From: Chryseobacterium viscerum | Lineage (GTDB): Bacteria > Bacteroidota > Bacteroidia > Flavobacteriales > Weeksellaceae | Length of the DNA stretch: 64,000 nt | NCBI RefSeq assembly: GCF_002899945.2 | Contig: NZ_PPEG02000005.1 | Coordinates: forward strand, 1-64,000 | Reading direction: 5' to 3' | Shown: positions 1 through 7,732 of the stretch, piece by piece | Layout of the letters: every line of letters starts with the position of its first letter | Position numbering within the stretch: the first letter of the stretch is position 1 | Made by a program: the position numbers and the translations under genes | Notes under the pieces: model-generated | Databases searched by the model: none | The model's input: only the letters and a program-made list of their open reading frames with translations | Told to the model about the DNA's origin: nothing

Positions 1-68
1 GCTTTCCCAGATTCATATTCTTTCAGAATATTGATAATCTGATGTTCTGAAAATTTGCTCTTTTTCAT
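1..68 (-). CDS. IS3-family transposase OrfA, N-terminal part, cut by window edge
   Basis: The reverse strand opens with ATG at 68 and reads MKKSKFSEHQIINILKEYE before leaving the window. This matches the helix-turn-helix start of IS3-family OrfA proteins, which bind the ends of the element. Only 22 codons are visible, so the rest of OrfA and OrfB must lie to the left. The gene points away from the Rhs fragment on its right, as expected if an IS3-like element lies beside, or was inserted into, the Rhs gene. The family is inferred from this short stretch only. Confidence 0.7.
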   Translation of the reverse strand, partial: MKKSKFSEHQIINILKEYESGK

Positions 69-115
69 AATGTTTAACAAACTAAATTTAATAATTTTAA
101 TTGGTCTGAAAAACA
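1..115 (-). mobile_element. Terminal part of an IS3-like insertion sequence
   Basis: The transposase start at 68 implies that an element end lies within the next few dozen bases to the right. Rhs-like coding sequence is recognisable from about 120 onward, so the junction probably lies between 69 and about 120. A terminal sequence ending in CA near 113 is a possible tip, but no inverted repeat or target duplication can be confirmed because the other end is outside the window. The right boundary given is approximate. Confidence 0.45.
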
Positions 116-1230
116 GGGAAGTTTACCTCCTGAATGATCTCGGATCCGGCAAAGCAAAAATAGAAACCACCAATACTACAGACTATCTGGATGGCTTTCA
201 GTATAACGATCAGATATTACAGTTCGTAGCTACTTCAGAAGGATATTATGATTTCGTTCAAAATAAGTATATTTACAATTATACCGATCAAGTAGGAAAT
301 ATCAGATTAGCCTATTATAAAGATGCTTCTGGCAACCTCAAGATAGACAGAACGACCCATTATTATCCTTTTGGACTTGAATTTGGAGATTATTTAGGAA
401 CTTCTCTTTCGATATCTCCAAATTATAAGTATTCTTCCCAAGGGCAGGAAAAGCAAACAGAAACAGGATGGAGTTCTTATAAATGGCGGAATTATGATGC
501 AGCGATGGGAAGGTTCTTCAATGTTGATCCATTAAGTGAAAAGTACGCTTATCAGTCCCATTATAATTTCTCTGAAAACAAGGTTGTATCCCACAGAGAA
601 TTGGAAGGTCTAGAGGCAATAGATTCTAATAAGATTAGAGAAGCTTTTACTAATGGTAAAACAGGAAAAAATTATCAATTAGTTATTCATGTTGATCAGC
701 CAGGTGATGGAGGAGATAGGGATGTTTATCAAATTCTACCTAAGAGAGACTCAGGACATGCATTTGTAACTTTAAATAGAAAGAACACTGATGGGACAAC
801 GGATTCTAAATCTTTTGGATTTTATACCTATCCTCCCAGTGTAAATCCTCTTGCGTCAAGTGCTAGTGGAAAAATAAAAGACAATGCAGGGCATGAAGAC
901 GAGGTTGTACAAACAAGAAGTATTAGCGAGAAAAATTTCAATGATATATTAGATTTTGTTGACTCAGAAAAAAATACGACATATGATTTAAATACAAATA
1001 ACTGTGCAGATTTTGTTATAAATGTTGTGGCGGCTGGAGGAATCAAATTGCCAAAAACTAAAAGTTCATATCAAGCATTTAATGGACATAATCCTGGAGA
1101 TTTAGGAGAAGACTTAAGAGAACAAAATAATAATATTCGTAAGGGAAAAACCCCTGAAGGTAATTCAAAACCCCAAAAAAACAAAAATAATGAAAGCGAT
1201 AACGACAGAGTTAAAGGTATTGGTTTATAG
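55..1230 (+). CDS. Truncated Rhs protein with permuted papain-like (LRAT/NlpC-type) toxin tip
   Basis: Residues 41-185 are the end of a Bacteroidota Rhs core: TDYLDGFQYN, a YNYTDQVGNIRLAYY block, YYPFGLEF, and the core-closing motif YDAAMGRFFNVDPLSEKY at about 147-164. After this cleavage-site region the sequence changes to a C-terminal domain (about 188-391) with SGHAF (His235) and NNCADF (Cys317). The order His then Cys is that of circularly permuted NlpC/P60 or LRAT-like hydrolases. Intact Rhs proteins are far longer; the 5' part is missing next to a transposase, and the first 20 residues are probably element or junction sequence. Whether it is still expressed is unknown. The small gene overlapping its end is a likely immunity partner. 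Toxin activity is inferred. Confidence 0.75.
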   Translation: MLFFIMFNKLNLIILIGLKNREVYLLNDLGSGKAKIETTNTTDYLDGFQYNDQILQFVATSEGYYDFVQNKYIYNYTDQVGNIRLAYYKDASGNLKIDRTTHYYPFGLEFGDYLGTSLSISPNYKYSSQGQEKQTETGWSSYKWRNYDAAMGRFFNVDPLSEKYAYQSHYNFSENKVVSHRELEGLEAIDSNKIREAFTNGKTGKNYQLVIHVDQPGDGGDRDVYQILPKRDSGHAFVTLNRKNTDGTTDSKSFGFYTYPPSVNPLASSASGKIKDNAGHEDEVVQTRSISEKNFNDILDFVDSEKNTTYDLNTNNCADFVINVVAAGGIKLPKTKSSYQAFNGHNPGDLGEDLREQNNNIRKGKTPEGNSKPQKNKNNESDNDRVKGIGL

Positions 1231-1615
1231 TCTAGCAGTTATTTTTTTCTGTTTTAACTGTTCAAAATCCAAGCTGCAATATACTAACCCGGTTTTTGCA
1301 ACTTTTTTTAATGAATTAAGTAATGAAAGTGCTGAAAAATTTTATAACTCTTACTATAAAGACAAACCAAATGACTATAAAGAGGGATATATTCAGATAT
1401 TAAAGGAACTTAAGAAATACAACTGTGAATTTACTATTACAGATTATAACTCTTATAAAGGTGAAAAACCTGATTTAGATGGCATGACTGAAGGTGTTTA
1501 TATTTTGGAAAACAAAAATCTAAAAAATCCATTTTTTTTTAAAATTGAAAATAATAAGGTACAATATTTAGTTTCAATTGGCAAAGGAAAAGAGGATATT
1601 ATTGGCTGGCTTTGA
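1190..1615 (+). CDS. Putative immunity lipoprotein of the Rhs tip
   Basis: A 141-residue protein overlapping the end of the Rhs toxin tip by 41 bp in another frame. It begins MKAITTELKVLVYSLAVIFF and has Cys in FNCSK near residue 24, consistent with a lipoprotein or membrane-anchored signal. The remainder is polar and rich in Lys, Asn and Tyr. I recognise no family. Small, unrelated genes directly after or overlapping polymorphic-toxin tips are usually immunity proteins, and an export signal would place it in the envelope, where a peptidoglycan- or lipid-attacking effector would act. This role rests on position only. A strong hairpin at 1688-1713 ends the unit. Confidence 0.55.
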   Translation: MKAITTELKVLVYSLAVIFFCFNCSKSKLQYTNPVFATFFNELSNESAEKFYNSYYKDKPNDYKEGYIQILKELKKYNCEFTITDYNSYKGEKPDLDGMTEGVYILENKNLKNPFFFKIENNKVQYLVSIGKGKEDIIGWL

Positions 1616-1687
1616 AGTTGTTGATGTTTTTTGTAGTAATGTTTTCCCCGCTGGCGCGAGTGTCTCGCTCGTGTCCACAAACAAAAC

Positions 1688-1713
1688 AAAACCACTGCAA
1701 TCGCAGTGGTTTT
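1688..1713 (+). terminator. Terminator-like hairpin after the Rhs/immunity pair
   Basis: A perfect 11-bp stem (AAAACCACTGC / GCAGTGGTTTT) with a 4-nt loop and a short T run. It separates the toxin/immunity unit from the hydrolase gene starting at 1744. The A-rich left side means it could work in both directions. Confidence 0.65.
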
Positions 1714-1743
1714 AGTATCTTAGTCAACGAAAACAAAAGAAAA

Positions 1744-3489
1744 ATGATAAAATATCTGCTCATTCTTTTTCTATGTGCAATTGTCTCTGTTCAGGGACAA
1801 CAAGCCATGTCGACTATTGCTAAAAATCAGGATAGTTCTTATGATATTCAGGATAGCGTCATGGTGAAAACCAGGGATGGAGCGATGATTTCTGCCATGA
1901 TTGTGAAAAAGAAAGGAGAGAAAGGGCCTCTTCCGGTGGTTTTTCAGTTTACAATCTATGTTCGCGATACAGGACGGGATCTTCAAAGTTTGAAGAATGC
2001 TGCTGATAAAGGGTATATTGGCGTTATAGCCTACGCCCGAGGCAAAAGATTAAGTCCGAATGATATTAATCCCTATGAATTTGAAGCCACAGATACCTAT
2101 GATGTTATTGATTGGATCAGTAAACAAAAATGGTGCAATGGAAGTATAGGAATGTATGGGGGCAGCTATAATGGTTTCAGCCAGTGGGCGGCCTGTAAAA
2201 CGATGCATCCTGCATTGAAAACAATTGTCCCGTATGTGGCAAACCGTCCCGGAATGGGACTTCCTATGGAAAATAATATATTCATTAACCCCAATTATGA
2301 ATGGGCATTTTATGTCGGAAACAACAAATATCTGGATAATGAAACTGGAAACGACAGACAGCGTTTTAGGTCAATGATGTTTACATGGTGGGATAAAGGC
2401 GGGGCATACAACAAAATGGACAGCATTGATGGTACCCCCAACCGATGGTTTCAACAGTGGATTACTCATCCTGATTTTGATGAATACTGGCAGAAAATGG
2501 CTCCTTATAAAGATGATTTTAAACAGATCACTATTCCGGTGCTTGCTTTTGACGGATATTATAACGACTCCCAAAACTCTAGTCTTTATTACCTTAAAGA
2601 ATTGCAGAAATATAACCCGGGCACTCCGTTTTATCTGATCATTGGCCCATATGGGCATTTTGGAACCCAGCAGGGAGGTGAGAAAGAAGTGAATGAATAC
2701 AAAGTAGATGATGTTGCCCTTTTTGATATCAATAAAATTACCTACGAATGGTTTGATCATATCATGAAAAACGGGCCGAAACCATCAGTCCTTAAAGACA
2801 AAATCAATTATGAAGTCATGGGAGCCAATGAATGGCGCAGTGCTCCCTCATTTGAAAAAATGAACAATGAGGTTCTGAAATTTTACCTTTCCCATCAAAA
2901 AAAGGGAAGTACTTACTTTCTGGATTCCAAAACTTCCAATAAAAATACATTCCTTTCACAAATAGTTGATTTTAAAGATCGAAAATTGAGTGGCAACAGC
3001 GATTATTACCCGTCTCCGATAGAGAAAAATGAGCTGGATAAAAGTTCAGGTTTCATTTTTACCAGCAATCCGGTAGAAAAACCAACAATTGTAAACGGCT
3101 CCTTTGTGGGAGGACTTCATGTCTCTATTAATAAAAAAGATGTGGATCTGGGAGTGACTTTATATGAATTGACTCCCGAAGGAAAGTATTTCCATTTGTC
3201 ATATTATATCGGAAGAGCCAGCTATGCAAAAGATATTACTAAAAGAAATCTTCTGAAGCCTGGAGACAAAACATGGATAGAATTTACCAATAGCCATTTT
3301 ATAAGCAAAAAACTTCAGAAAGGAAGCAGACTGGTTGTGAAAATTGATGTTAATAAAAATCCGTTCTCCCAATTGAATTACGGAACAGGGAAGGAGGTGA
3401 GCACAGAAACCATCAAAGATGCTTCCGTTCCTCTGCAGATCAAATGGTATAACGACAGTTATGTGGAAATTCCGGTTTTAAATGAATAA
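1744..3489 (+). CDS. CocE/NonD-family hydrolase (X-Pro dipeptidyl-peptidase-like), secreted
   Basis: Start chosen at ATG 1744 because it gives a clean signal peptide, MIKYLLILFLCAIVSVQG; the open frame to the left crosses a terminator. The 581-residue product has the alpha/beta-hydrolase nucleophile elbow GMYGGSYNG (Ser141), an FDGYYND segment and an HFGTQQGG segment around the acid/His part of the triad. The end (about 430-581) looks like the jelly-roll cap of the CocE/NonD family. Members cleave acyl esters or N-terminal X-Pro peptides, and the signal peptide places this one in the periplasm or outside. The substrate cannot be told. Monocistronic as far as can be seen. Confidence 0.8.
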   Translation: MIKYLLILFLCAIVSVQGQQAMSTIAKNQDSSYDIQDSVMVKTRDGAMISAMIVKKKGEKGPLPVVFQFTIYVRDTGRDLQSLKNAADKGYIGVIAYARGKRLSPNDINPYEFEATDTYDVIDWISKQKWCNGSIGMYGGSYNGFSQWAACKTMHPALKTIVPYVANRPGMGLPMENNIFINPNYEWAFYVGNNKYLDNETGNDRQRFRSMMFTWWDKGGAYNKMDSIDGTPNRWFQQWITHPDFDEYWQKMAPYKDDFKQITIPVLAFDGYYNDSQNSSLYYLKELQKYNPGTPFYLIIGPYGHFGTQQGGEKEVNEYKVDDVALFDINKITYEWFDHIMKNGPKPSVLKDKINYEVMGANEWRSAPSFEKMNNEVLKFYLSHQKKGSTYFLDSKTSNKNTFLSQIVDFKDRKLSGNSDYYPSPIEKNELDKSSGFIFTSNPVEKPTIVNGSFVGGLHVSINKKDVDLGVTLYELTPEGKYFHLSYYIGRASYAKDITKRNLLKPGDKTWIEFTNSHFISKKLQKGSRLVVKIDVNKNPFSQLNYGTGKEVSTETIKDASVPLQIKWYNDSYVEIPVLNE

Positions 3490-3674
3490 CAGGGCCATTT
3501 ATTGATTGCTTTTTTAAGTCTAATTAATCGTAGGATTAAAAAGTTTATTACAATATAAGTTGTGTGAAATGAGCTGGTTATGTATTTGTATTTGAAAAAT
3601 ATGTATATTGGTGTTACCAAATTAAAGCGTAATCCGAAAAGCATATAGAGTAGGAAAAAACAAAAAATAGTACT

Positions 3675-3815
3675 ATGAAAAATCTAAGAAAACTTTCAAA
3701 CAGAGAATTAAAAACAGTTCAAGGCGGTATCCCTATGTGTCTGCCAGGATACTTCTGGTGTTCATTTGTGAAAAAATGTATTTCTGTAGGATCACCATGC
3801 GGACTTATTGATTAA
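3675..3815 (+). CDS. Bacteriocin-like 46-residue peptide with double-glycine leader and four cysteines
   Basis: ATG 3675 to TAA 3815. The N-terminus MKNLRKLSNRELKTVQGG is a textbook double-glycine leader (hydrophobic and acidic positions then GG at 17-18), as cleaved by C39-peptidase ABC exporters and common as a bacteriocin-type signal in Chryseobacterium. The predicted 28-residue mature peptide has Cys at 22, 29, 35 and 42 (spacing C-x6-C-x5-C-x6-C), suggesting two disulfides or another cross-link. No exporter, modification enzyme or obvious immunity gene is nearby, so those would have to act from elsewhere. A hairpin terminator follows 29 nt after the stop. Whether it is antibacterial or a signal is not known. 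Confidence 0.75.
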   Translation: MKNLRKLSNRELKTVQGGIPMCLPGYFWCSFVKKCISVGSPCGLID

Positions 3816-3843
3816 TTCGATTCATAAAAATAATGTAAAGAAA

Positions 3844-3873
3844 AGGCTGTCTCAGAAATGGGATAGCCTATTT
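3844..3873 (+). terminator. Terminator of the GG-leader peptide gene
   Basis: A 10-bp stem (AGGCTGTCTC / GGGATAGCCT with two G-U pairs), 6-nt loop, then ATTTTAT. Confidence 0.6.
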
Positions 3874-3889
3874 TATGTCCTATTCACTC

Positions 3890-4118
3890 ATTGACTTAGG
3901 AATCAGGAGCGTTAAGAAAATTTGAATGTAATCCGTTAAAAAATTTCCACTGTCTGAGCATGGACGAAATTTAAAGCCGAAGAAGTACCATGTGATCCAT
4001 GCGAGTTTGGAAATTTTAGGAGTGCATTCAAATTTTTAGCGGATGATTCCCGTCTTGAACTTTTGTATACTTTTGTTTGACTACGTCGAATCTTCGATTT
4101 CAAGGTAAAAGTATAAAT
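3890..4118. repeat. Dispersed palindromic repeat, full copy (family 1), upstream of purB
   Basis: The stretch from 3816 to 4225 has no gene after the terminator. It holds a nested imperfect hairpin at 3917-4037: outer arms AAAATTTGAATG at 3917 and CATTCAAATTTT ending at 4036, inner arms AAAATTTCCA (3940-3949) / TGGAAATTTT (4008-4017) and GCATGG (3958-3963) / CCATGC (3997-4002). After it comes a conserved tail TTGAACTTTTGTATACTTTTG then AAGGTAAAAGTATA. A shorter copy lies at 18139-18231; this copy carries about 110 extra bases forming the hairpin and a roughly 22-base insertion near 4078. The tail holds a TACTTTTG box. Confidence 0.75.
4068..4075 (+). promoter_or_regulatory. Repeat-borne -7 box TACTTTTG
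   Basis: Matches the Bacteroidota TAnnTTTG consensus and lies inside the repeat tail that recurs at 18205-18212. It could add transcription into purB, which also has its own box at 4194. Confidence 0.35.
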
Positions 4119-4193
4119 GCAAATCTTTTATTTGATTCGGAATATGGTTGAAAAATCATAAAAGCTGGATTTTTATCTCTCACTGAAAAATCG

Positions 4194-4201
4194 TATTTTT
4201 G
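4194..4201 (+). promoter_or_regulatory. purB promoter -7 box
   Basis: TATTTTTG matches TAnnTTTG and lies 24 nt before the purB ATG. No convincing TTG at -33 was seen. Confidence 0.5.
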
Positions 4202-4225
4202 TGCATCTAAAAAGTAAAAGAACGA

Positions 4226-5653
4226 ATGAATTCCTACAAAAATCCATTGGAAGAGCGCTACTCCAGTGAAGAAATGTTATTTAATTTCTCACACAATAAC
4301 AAATTCCAGAATTGGAGAAAACTTTGGATAGCTCTTGCTGAAATCGAAAAAGACCTTGGACTTGAAATTACAGACGAGCAGATCGCTGAGTTAAAAGCTA
4401 ATGCTGAAAATATCGATTATGAGAAAGCAGCAGAGTACGAAAAGAAATTCCGTCATGATGTAATGGCTCACGTTCACGCTTATGGTGATGTGGCGCCTTC
4501 AGCAAAAGGAATTATCCACTTGGGAGCAACTTCAGCTTTTGTAGGAGACAATACAGACTTAATTCAAATTCGTGACGGACTTTTAATCTTAAAGAAAAAG
4601 TTGGTTAACGTAATGAAGAACTTAGCAGATTTTGCTATTCAATATAAAGACCTTCCGACTTTAGGATTTACACACTTCCAGCCCGCTCAGTTGACGACTG
4701 TTGGGAAAAGAGCAACACTTTGGTTACAGAGTTTGGTTCTTGACATCGAAGAACTTGATTTCTTCCTTGAAACCCTTCGTTTCAGAGGAGTGAAAGGAAC
4801 TACAGGAACTGCTGCCAGTTTCCTTGAGCTTTTCAATGGTGACTATTCTAAAGTAAAACATTTAGATAAAGAACTTTCAAAAAGATTCGGTTTCGATAAA
4901 GTTTTCGGAGTTTCCGGACAAACTTACGATAGAAAAATTGATGCTAAAGTAGTGGCTTTATTAGGAAATATTGCTCAATCTGCGCACAAATTCACAAACG
5001 ATTTACGTTTACTTCAAAACCTTAAGGAAATTGAAGAACCATTCGAGAAAAACCAGATCGGTTCATCAGCAATGGCGTACAAGCGTAACCCAATGAGAAG
5101 TGAAAGAATCGGAGCGTTGGCAAAATATGTAATGTCTTTGACAACAAGTTCTGCAATGGTAGCTTCTACACAATGGTTTGAAAGAACATTAGATGACTCT
5201 GCTAACAAGAGATTGACAATTCCTCAGGCATTTTTAGCTGTTGATGCCATTCTATTGATCTGGAACAACATCATGAACGGAATCGTAGTGTATCCGAACA
5301 GAATCAACAAGCACATTATGGAAGAACTTCCTTTCATGGCGACAGAATACATCATCATGGAAGAAGTAAAAGCAGGGGGGGATCGTCAGGAAATTCACGA
5401 GGTGATCAGAGTTCACTCTATGGAAGCATCCAAGAAAGTGAAGGAAGAAGGAAAAGAAAATGATCTTATCGAAAGAATTTTAAATGATGATTCTTTAAAA
5501 CTAGACAAATCAAAACTCAAAGAAGTTTTAGATCCTAAGAACTTTATTGGTTTCGCACCAATCCAGACGGAAGAATTCATTGCGAATGAAGTTCAGCCGA
5601 TTTTGGACCAGAATAAAGACCTGATAGGATTGGAAGCTGATCTTAAAGTATAA
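4226..5653 (+). CDS. purB: Adenylosuccinate lyase
   Basis: The 475-residue product matches the usual length of PurB. It carries the fumarase/aspartase-superfamily signature GSSAMAYKRNP (about 286-296), a THFQPAQ segment and HDVMAHVHAYG near the start. The enzyme splits adenylosuccinate to AMP and SAICAR to AICAR, releasing fumarate, in purine biosynthesis in the cytosol. The first residues MNSYKNPLEERYSSEEM are typical of the family, supporting the start. It is transcribed alone; a terminator hairpin follows within 10 nt. purL lies 3.9 kb downstream in a separate unit. Confidence 0.95.
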   Translation: MNSYKNPLEERYSSEEMLFNFSHNNKFQNWRKLWIALAEIEKDLGLEITDEQIAELKANAENIDYEKAAEYEKKFRHDVMAHVHAYGDVAPSAKGIIHLGATSAFVGDNTDLIQIRDGLLILKKKLVNVMKNLADFAIQYKDLPTLGFTHFQPAQLTTVGKRATLWLQSLVLDIEELDFFLETLRFRGVKGTTGTAASFLELFNGDYSKVKHLDKELSKRFGFDKVFGVSGQTYDRKIDAKVVALLGNIAQSAHKFTNDLRLLQNLKEIEEPFEKNQIGSSAMAYKRNPMRSERIGALAKYVMSLTTSSAMVASTQWFERTLDDSANKRLTIPQAFLAVDAILLIWNNIMNGIVVYPNRINKHIMEELPFMATEYIIMEEVKAGGDRQEIHEVIRVHSMEASKKVKEEGKENDLIERILNDDSLKLDKSKLKEVLDPKNFIGFAPIQTEEFIANEVQPILDQNKDLIGLEADLKV

Positions 5654-5658
5654 AACAT

Positions 5659-5685
5659 ATGCAGCCTTGTGGGCTGCATTTTTTA
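5659..5685 (+). terminator. purB terminator
   Basis: ATGCAGCC / GGCTGCAT, 8-bp stem, 5-nt loop, followed by TTTTTATTTT. Confidence 0.8.
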
Positions 5686-5696
5686 TTTTGTTGATT

Positions 5697-6719
5697 ATGA
5701 AAATTTATCTCTTTTTTATTTTGTTTTTATTTCCTGTGATGATATTTTCTCAGGATTTAAAACCGAATAAAAAAATCAGATCTGATGTAGATTTTAGCCA
5801 TATAGCTTCAGGAATGACCGCTCCGTTTAGTTTGGGTGACTTTTCCAGAACGGCATTGTTTACAAACTCTAAAAATGACAGCGTTTTTGCTGCAGAATAT
5901 GAAAATAAAAGTAGTGATGCATTATTTAAATTCAAAATTATTCCAGCTTTTCTTGATGAGGAAAGACTTTTAAATCATTATTATAAAGATTTAAATGAAA
6001 GAAGATATACTCCTAAAGAACGTGAAAAAGGAAATAGAGTGGTAACCTTTAAAGAAGGAAAGTTCAAGCTTCATGGAATCAGCAGCTATTTTAACCATCT
6101 TAATAGGCTGATTAATTTAAGGGTTTATGATGCTGGTTTTTGGGTTTTCATTTCAGAAATAAGCCAAAAAGGGAATGATACTTTAATTCTGGATAAAATG
6201 CATGACGAATTTTTAAAAAAATTACAACCGGTAAAAATTGTAGAAAATAATCCTTTAACTAGATATTCGAATATTATTTATGCACCTGTTGCTGCTCGTG
6301 ACACGGTATTATTAAGAATCACCATGAGTAGTGCTACAAATAAAATGAAATGGATATATGAGAATATTGATAAATATGAAAGAGCTTCAGGAATTCCGGG
6401 AATCCTTTTAGATTTTCACATTGCGGGAATTAACGGTTTTATAGATTATAAGACAAAAAAAAATTTCACATTAATTAAAGAAGGTAATTTCACAGTAGAT
6501 AAATTGATTTCGTTCTTCACAAAACTTCGAACTGACGGCTTTACAGACGAATTTTTAATGGAGCAGTATAACTATTTATTAAGTCCGCCGGAAAATCATC
6601 AATTTGATTACGAAGGTTATCAGAAGTGGAAGCTAAACAATTCTATAGACTATGATGTTGCTAAAAAATATTATCTTATTGTAAATTCGCGTAAGAAAAC
6701 AGATCTCACTAAAGACTAG
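5697..6719 (+). CDS. Secreted protein of unknown function
   Basis: Start set at ATG 5697, which gives the signal peptide MKIYLFFILFLFPVMIFSQ; any earlier start would lie within the purB terminator. The 340-residue product is mixed alpha/beta, with no metal- or nucleophile-type motif I can name. A central part (RYSNIIYAPVAARDTVLLRITM) is followed by a Lys/Tyr-rich C-terminus. It is followed 31 nt later by another exported protein, so the two may be co-transcribed. Function unknown. Confidence 0.7.
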   Translation: MKIYLFFILFLFPVMIFSQDLKPNKKIRSDVDFSHIASGMTAPFSLGDFSRTALFTNSKNDSVFAAEYENKSSDALFKFKIIPAFLDEERLLNHYYKDLNERRYTPKEREKGNRVVTFKEGKFKLHGISSYFNHLNRLINLRVYDAGFWVFISEISQKGNDTLILDKMHDEFLKKLQPVKIVENNPLTRYSNIIYAPVAARDTVLLRITMSSATNKMKWIYENIDKYERASGIPGILLDFHIAGINGFIDYKTKKNFTLIKEGNFTVDKLISFFTKLRTDGFTDEFLMEQYNYLLSPPENHQFDYEGYQKWKLNNSIDYDVAKKYYLIVNSRKKTDLTKD

Positions 6720-6750
6720 TAAATTAAGCTTTGATATCACTTCCAATTTA

Positions 6751-7719
6751 ATGAAAAAAATACTTTTAGCCATTATACTAACACCAATCATTTATTTTTC
6801 TCAAAGTAAAGAGGATTTACATTATTTTAAATCCAAAGATTCTCTGGTGGGAGTAAAAGATAAAGCCGGAAAAATAATTGTTCCTGCACAGTTCAAAATC
6901 TTTTCATTCCTTAAAGATGGTGATCCGGTAGAAGGAGAAACCATCTTATTCGATGGCAGCAAAGAAGGAGAAAAATATCAGAAAAACACCTGGGGCTATG
7001 TATATGACAGAAAAGGAAACTTTCTTTATACCCCATTTCTCTATGACAATGGAGCTGATTATTTCTCTGAAGGCGTAAGAAGATTGGTGAAAAATGGTAA
7101 GGTAGGATTTGCAGACCGAAACGGAAAGATTGTCATTGAAGCAGAGCATGATTTTGCATCACCTTTTAATTACGGTTACGCAGCATTTTGTGACGGCTGC
7201 GATTGGGAAAAAACAAATGATGAGCATAGATCTATTGTAGGAGGCAAATGGGGAGTGATGAATGTCAAAGGAGAAACCGTTCAGCCACTTGAAAAACCAA
7301 CAGAGAAAGATGTTGAAATAGATGGAAAGTATTATCCAAATCCTTTTCAATACAATGGAAAAGAGAAAAATATGCTGCAGTTCTTTGAAAAGCAAAACAA
7401 AAAGCTAGCAGACCTTTATTATGTAAACGTTTACAATGAATTATCTGAAAATGAAAAGAATCTGCTTTTTGAAATCGTGGAAAGACCAAAAGAAAACTTC
7501 CCGTATTATCAGGTAAATACCTATGATTACAGGAAAAAAGATTTAGGAATGTTGACGCGTTTTAAATTTCTGGTATCAGAAGATGGGAAAGCATTCTATG
7601 CAATAGAGGATTATAATGAAGAAAGAATTCCTTTCGGAGAATGGCTGAAAAATGAAATAGAATCGGCTGAACAATATCAAAAGGAACACCCGGATAATCC
7701 CAATAAGTTCATCAACTAA
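6751..7719 (+). CDS. Secreted WG-repeat (KWG-type) protein
   Basis: A signal peptide (MKKILLAIILTPIIYFSQS) is followed by repeats of the WG type: LVGVKDKAGKIIVPAQF, NTWGYVYDRKGNFLYTPFL, GKVGFADRNGKIVIEAEHDF and GKWGVMNVKGETVQPLE, at about residues 28-185. Such repeats form beta-propeller-like surface or periplasmic binding domains. The C-terminal 130 residues are charged, with no recognised domain. Likely co-transcribed with the serine hydrolase 13 nt downstream. Binding partner unknown. Confidence 0.75.
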   Translation: MKKILLAIILTPIIYFSQSKEDLHYFKSKDSLVGVKDKAGKIIVPAQFKIFSFLKDGDPVEGETILFDGSKEGEKYQKNTWGYVYDRKGNFLYTPFLYDNGADYFSEGVRRLVKNGKVGFADRNGKIVIEAEHDFASPFNYGYAAFCDGCDWEKTNDEHRSIVGGKWGVMNVKGETVQPLEKPTEKDVEIDGKYYPNPFQYNGKEKNMLQFFEKQNKKLADLYYVNVYNELSENEKNLLFEIVERPKENFPYYQVNTYDYRKKDLGMLTRFKFLVSEDGKAFYAIEDYNEERIPFGEWLKNEIESAEQYQKEHPDNPNKFIN

Positions 7720-7732
7720 TAAAACCTATACC

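Noticed and set aside
1650..1680. GCGAG-TGT-CTCGC small palindrome near the terminator
   Set aside because: Short and isolated within this window; no second copy was seen, so it is not reported as a repeat family.
5374..5381. Run of seven G in purB
   Set aside because: A possible slippage site, but it codes an in-frame Gly-Gly in a core gene and nothing suggests phase variation.
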